Of a stretch of DNA of 64,000 nt, positions 58,148 through 64,000 are shown piece by piece. Position 1 is the first letter of the stretch. The number at the start of each line of letters is the position of its first letter. The position numbers were made by a program, and so were the translations under genes. The notes beneath the pieces were generated by a model. The model had not been told where the DNA came from. It worked only from the letters and a program-made list of their open reading frames with translations, and searched no databases. The stretch comes from Lepas anatifera (Eukaryota; Arthropoda; Thecostraca; Lepadidae), in assembly GCA_034440635.1 (NCBI GenBank), contig JAOTON010000950.1, forward strand, positions 620,001-684,000, written 5' to 3'.

Positions 58148-58948
58148 GCTACAAAGTGGTGGGCATTTTGCCCACCAGTCCCCCATGCTATGTCAACCAG
58201 TAAACGGCCCTGAACGGCCCAGTGCCCACCAGTCGTTTGAAGCTCTTGGAGTGTCCTTTTGGTGGGAAATCGTGCCCTTTTCAGCCGAATGCCCACCAGT
58301 CCCAACTCCTTAAAATATGCCCTGCATTCAATAATATACAAAGAACACATTGTAATACCAGCAAAAACAAAACATATAGGACAAAAGGCAGATACAAAAA
58401 CAGATACGAGTCGGTTTTGGGCCGATCCGGAAATTTGAGACGGCTTGATATGCGTCTGGGGGATGAGGTCCATTAAAGCAAAATCCTCACTGAGTTATCC
58501 TTTTACATCAAGTTACCAACATCAACAGCACCAACCATGTCACTCAGGGGGAATACGGTATTCTTTTAAAGGGCTTTGAGCCGAGATAGCAGTCTCGAGG
58601 AGCATGCCGAAACCTCCGGTTTCATGTTCCGTGCGTCCCAGCCTTCACCACCTGAAAGAGAATTGGCGTTTTCCGAGCAGACGCAGGGAGGGGCTGGTGC
58701 TAGCTTCTGGGCTCCAAACGTTTACTGCTGTGCAATGGCAGGCTTAGGCACACACATTTTAAAACCAGGGTTTTATGCGTGCTCCAGGAGACATCCCAAG
58801 ATAAAATCCTATAGCAGTGCAACATTTCCTTCCCAGAGTATTTGGAAAAGGAACACAACTGACATTGCGTTTTTCTGGAACAGAAAAATGTAAGAAATGT
58901 AAAAAATGTAAAATACTTTTTCTGCAGGACCATATTTTTAGTACCCCC
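58148..58948. other. Unassigned; TGCCCACCAGTC repeated locally
   Basis: TGCCCACCAGTC occurs at about 58168, 58221 and 58291, spaced irregularly. No gene supported. Confidence 0.35.
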
Positions 58949-59033
58949 ATTCACTCACTCACTCACTCACTCACTCACTCACTCACTCACTCACTCACTC
59001 ACTCACTCACTCACTCACTCACTCACTCATTTA
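58949..59033. repeat. (ACTC)n microsatellite
   Basis: About 21 tandem ACTC units, nearly perfect. Confidence 0.95.
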
Positions 59034-59039
59034 TTAATT

Positions 59040-61199
<2,160 letters not shown>

Positions 61200-61278
61200 T
61201 AATATGGTCCTTTCTTCGTTTACACGCGATAACAGAAAGCCAAAAGGGAAACAAATTTTGCCCTCCAGCGGGCGCGTG
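61200..61278 (+). mobile_element. Solo right end of a family D element (D3)
   Basis: TTCGTTTACACGCGATAACA, then GGGAAACAAATTTTGCCCTC and CAGCGGGCGCGTG before TTAA (61279-61282), parallel to the last 80 bases of D copy 1. Confidence 0.6.
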
Positions 61279-61282
61279 TTAA

Positions 61283-62230
61283 AAGAAAAGCAGTGAATGG
61301 AATATGACACTTCTTCAGAAATTCAATTCAATTTTTCCACATTCATTATCATTACCCGCCTCGGTCGCCTAAGCCCGGCAATGAGTTGGCCGGGTACAGC
61401 CGCTGAAGCCATGTCCCTGGACTGAGGCCAGTGGCTTGCCGAAAACAACCGCTTCAACCAATAATAATTGTCATCAAAAATACTGATATTCCGAGACTTT
61501 GAGAAAAACCCCAGACCAAAATCGAGAACAGCTATATCCGTGGTTTGTGAAAAACATCTATATTGCATTGCAGCGTCTAATGGTTCACTTTGGGGACTCT
61601 TTGTTCTGGATAAAGCTTGGCTGTGTCCCGGTTACCGACTGCGAGCGAAGATATTCTCAGTCTTTACCGTTCAAATTTCGGGCATTGCTTTTGACCCACA
61701 AACGACAGTATCACATTATCCGTGAAAACGTGAAAACCCTCTCAAAAGATACCAAACTTCGTGCGACAAAACCTCACAGAATTGGTTCTGCATCCTTACT
61801 AAGATACAAAAGAAACGTAATGGAAAATTTCAAACTGCAAAAAAGCCACCAAAATCGGACTTAGCGGATTACATATTTGGAGTCTACGAATGACTCTGTA
61901 TCAGAAACAGGAAAAGCTCAGGTAGGTGGCCTCCAAAGCATGGTTCACGTACTAGACTTCACGCAAGAACACATTTCAGATTGTCCAACCGACGTGATGA
62001 TAGACAAGACCCAGTCGGAAAAAAACATCATGTATCAGTCGTGCAACTGGGGTAATCTTAAATGTCATGAAAAAGTTCAATTCTGGCGGCACTGCACACT
62101 TTTCGCCTTTTTAAATCTACACCATATAATACACGGATATCGCCCTGATGCCAAACGTTTCACGTGATCGTTGTTTTAAAAAGCAGACATACAGCCGCGA
62201 TACCACATATGGTCATATGGCCTTTGTCAT
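61283..62230. other. Unassigned sequence
   Basis: Two overlapping + frames (61499-61864, 61877-62167) have ordinary composition but no motif, splice borders or match. They may be remnants of an unknown element. Confidence 0.3.
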
Positions 62231-62234
62231 TTAA

Positions 62235-62684
62235 AGGGAATGTGGCACCTTTATAACGTGATTTTAACTGAGATAGCCAAAATGTTAAGCAAGTCGGAAA
62301 ACCCGGTACTTTATACATCATTTGTCTTGGAACTCGATATTTCCGTAGAAAAAAGCTAAAACCTACCTGACACCAACCCCTCATCAGCCCGTCGCCGGGC
62401 GGCCATTGTTGTGAGCTGCTGGTGTGACGACATATGCTGACGTCACGATGAGCATCAGCCAATCGAAGCCCTTGAAGCGCTTCAAGTATGGTAGTGGTTG
62501 CCAGATCATGACATCATCCACAGGCATACATTTATTTCTTTTCCTAGAGGAGTATTTAAAAAAAAAAAAATATTGAGCTTATTGTGCCTTTTTCAGATAA
62601 ATCATTAGTAGTTTCATTATTTTCGGCTAAAAGTACGCCTAATTACACTAAATTCCAGGATTCGACCAAGCTGCCACATTCCCT
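62235..62684 (+). mobile_element. 450-bp MITE with TTAA target duplication
   Basis: Starts AGGGAATGTGGCA and ends with its exact complement, between TTAA at 62231-62234 and 62685-62688. A TA duplication with ends two bases longer reads equally well. The AGGG terminus differs from families A-D. No coding frame. Confidence 0.75.
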
Positions 62685-62821
62685 TTAATGACTTTGAAAA
62701 TGAAATATAATAATTCCTCGTGACAAAAGTAATTCCTACAAATATCCCGTTTTGGAAACCTCTAAGCACTAACATATATCTTATTTGAATCCACAGTGCC
62801 AGTCAATGCTGCGTTCAATGT

Positions 62822-63060
62822 TCACTTTCCCTTGTTCAGCACCGGTGCCTCATCTAATTGTGCTCCAAACATCTCGTGAACCTTCGAGGACAGCATCTCC
62901 ACCCACTGAGCCATTCCGGGGACCTGCCAACGCACCTCAAACAGCCAGCGTAAGCCCTGCAGGCGCTCCAGTATTCTCTCAATTACTCCCTCAAGTAGAC
63001 ACTCGGGGCAACTGCCAGTCAAGCGAATTTCACTCGGAGAATACGCCCGGTTCCCATTTT
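62822..63060 (-). CDS. Probable terminal coding exon of an unrecognised gene
   Basis: On -, an acceptor AACTTATAGCAG at 63061 is followed by 239 nt open to a TGA at 62824-62822, entering in phase 1. The 78 residues include SEIRLTGSCPECLLEGVIER, ILERLQGLRWLFEVRWQVPG and MAQWVEMLSSKVHEMFGAQL. The composition (Leu, Glu, Trp, amphipathic helices) looks like a folded protein, whereas the + strand frame over the same bases is Ser/Pro/Thr-rich, as expected of an antisense shadow. AATAAA on - at 62536-62531 could be its poly(A) signal, beyond the MITE. I do not recognise the family. Upstream exons would lie towards 64000 or outside. Confidence 0.5.
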
Positions 63061-63470
63061 CTGCTATAAGTTAATTCCTCAGGAGCAGAGTGATGTGCAA
63101 TTCGAAGAACAAGATAAAGCATAAAAGCTTAGGTAGGGTGCAAGCTGTGAATATATTTTTTTCTGCGCGTTGTAAATTCACTTCGTACCGTCACCTTCAA
63201 TGATAATAAATAGTATGTGGACACAAATGAACGGTCTGAAAAAGTGAATCATCCAAACATTTCTCGGTATGCAGCCTAAAAGAACCAGCGTAGATTCCCT
63301 GCTCCCAGCTAATCGCCAACTTTGCCAGGCCGCCAGCAACCTGTCAAAGACATGCTCGCAGTCTGTGATGCTGCAAATGGGTAGCAACGGCCGAAGCCCG
63401 AAACAGACCCGCCTGAAATAGTGGACTGGGTGCTTCAAACAACAGCATGCAAGACGAAGACCAATCAGCG
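63061..63470. other. Unassigned sequence
   Basis: Nothing recognised. Confidence 0.35.
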
Positions 63471-63549
63471 GCCAGCGTAGCTCAGGGATAAGGCGTCCGC
63501 CTTCTGAGCTAATGGTCTCTGGTTCAAATCCCAGGACCCACTGGGCGCG
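63471..63549 (+). tRNA. tRNA-like sequence, probable pseudogene or SINE head (Arg-TCT-like loop)
   Basis: Box A TAGCTCAGGGATAAGG at about 63478 and box B GGTTCAAATCC at 63531-63541 are at near-normal spacing, and the loop CTTCTGA would carry anticodon TCT. The T arm pairs, but the anticodon stem has two or three mismatches and the acceptor stem about two. It is followed by GC-rich sequence unlike a tRNA 3' flank. More likely a tRNA-derived SINE or decayed gene than a working tRNA. Confidence 0.45.
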
Positions 63550-64000
63550 GGATGGGCTCCCGCGCTTAACCGTAGCCTTGTCCCGGCGATGACTGCCAGC
63601 AGCCTTGCGCGGCACGGTGGAACACGAGAAAACAGTCGTTAACACAGGGAATTCTTCCGCATACGCGGGGAATTGGGCCTGTTGGTGAAGGCTACAGGGT
63701 TGAAACGGTTTTATAAAAGCCCGCGGGTGGGTTTTGGGGTTTTGTGGGTTTTTCCGGGTTTTTATTTTTGTTTTATAGCATTCTCGTCACATCGTTTCTA
63801 GATTAATGCCATTGTTTAGCACGCATTAAGACTGTGATGCTTTCAATATCATCGTTCCTTATCAGTCTTTGCCTCACGTGGCGAGGGAAGAAGCTCCTAT
63901 TCCCAAGCTGTTCTGAGTACCGATTGACGGCTGGTGCAGAACCTTCATAGTTTTATGGGACCCATGGATAGAAATGAACCGACTTTTGACCAGAATAACA
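63550..64000. other. Unassigned; possible SINE body
   Basis: If the tRNA-like sequence is a SINE head, the body would run through the GCGCGGGATGGGCTCCCGCGC hairpin near 63545 to about 63620. Nothing else is recognised. Confidence 0.3.

Noticed and set aside
62785..63069. 94-codon + frame with an upstream AG
   Set aside because: Ser/Pro/Thr-rich composition looks like the antisense of the better frame on -.
63471..63549. Functional tRNA-Arg gene
   Set aside because: Promoter boxes are good, but stem mismatches argue for a SINE or pseudogene; kept as tRNA-like only.

Overview
This is a eukaryotic (metazoan, most likely invertebrate) nuclear window. It has spliced genes with canonical GT-AG introns, AATAAA poly(A) signals, LINE, mariner, hAT and TTAA-target DNA transposons, tRNA-like repeats and long micro- and minisatellites. 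There are no operons and no bacterial-type gene layout. The species cannot be named from the sequence. An arthropod or another protostome is plausible, because of the GC-rich coding exons in AT-richer, repeat-dense DNA and the L2/CR1-like LINEs with mariner; this is inference.

Genes. (1) On + at 16888-24885 I assemble a four-exon gene with consistent phases. It encodes a 154-residue protein with a signal peptide, a very short ectodomain with one N-glycosylation motif, one transmembrane helix and a Pro/Gln/Met-rich cytoplasmic tail; a poly(A) signal follows at 25190. I do not recognise the family. (2) On - at 50656-49954 lie the last two coding exons of pelota (pelo/Dom34), the ribosome-rescue factor. 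The rest of the gene must lie further right, so several minisatellites sit in its intron. (3) On - at 63060-62822 is a probable terminal coding exon of an unrecognised gene. (4) A 123-nt Ala-rich open segment at 43552-43674 is a weak exon candidate.

Mobile DNA fills most of the rest. LINE remnants (L2/CR1-like by eye) lie at 466-762 and 5541-10030. A dead mariner with both inverted repeats and its TA duplication lies at 11815-13106. Several hAT-like elements keep 8-bp target duplications (6082-6319, 8474-8718, 10161-10455, 17013-17170, 34220-35998).

The most striking component is a group of about seventeen copies in several related but diverged families (called A, B, C, D, H and fragments E, F here). 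They are about 0.84-1.03 kb long, flanked by TTAA, have CCC- or CAC-starting inverted ends, subterminal perfect palindromes, and interiors packed with AGGTCA/TGACCT hexamers, the nuclear-receptor half-site. They insert into each other cleanly at TTAA: A1 inside B1, with empty sites in B2 and B3; C2 inside C1. None has a transposase ORF. I read them as non-autonomous, piggyBac-like elements carrying a dense array of hormone-receptor-like half-sites.

Layout: 1-13.5 kb nested LINE, hAT, mariner and TTAA elements; 13.5-16.2 kb mostly unassigned; 16.2-25.2 kb the membrane-protein gene with a repeat-rich third intron; 25-39 kb a cluster of TTAA elements, AT microsatellites, a 59-bp minisatellite and a 1.8-kb hAT; 39-49.7 kb mostly unassigned, with minisatellites and one TTAA-flanked 1.5-kb element; 49.8-53.4 kb the pelota 3' end with three minisatellites; 53.4-64 kb unassigned DNA, two TTAA elements, a long (TC)n tract, a 450-bp TTAA MITE, the probable terminal exon and a tRNA-like sequence.
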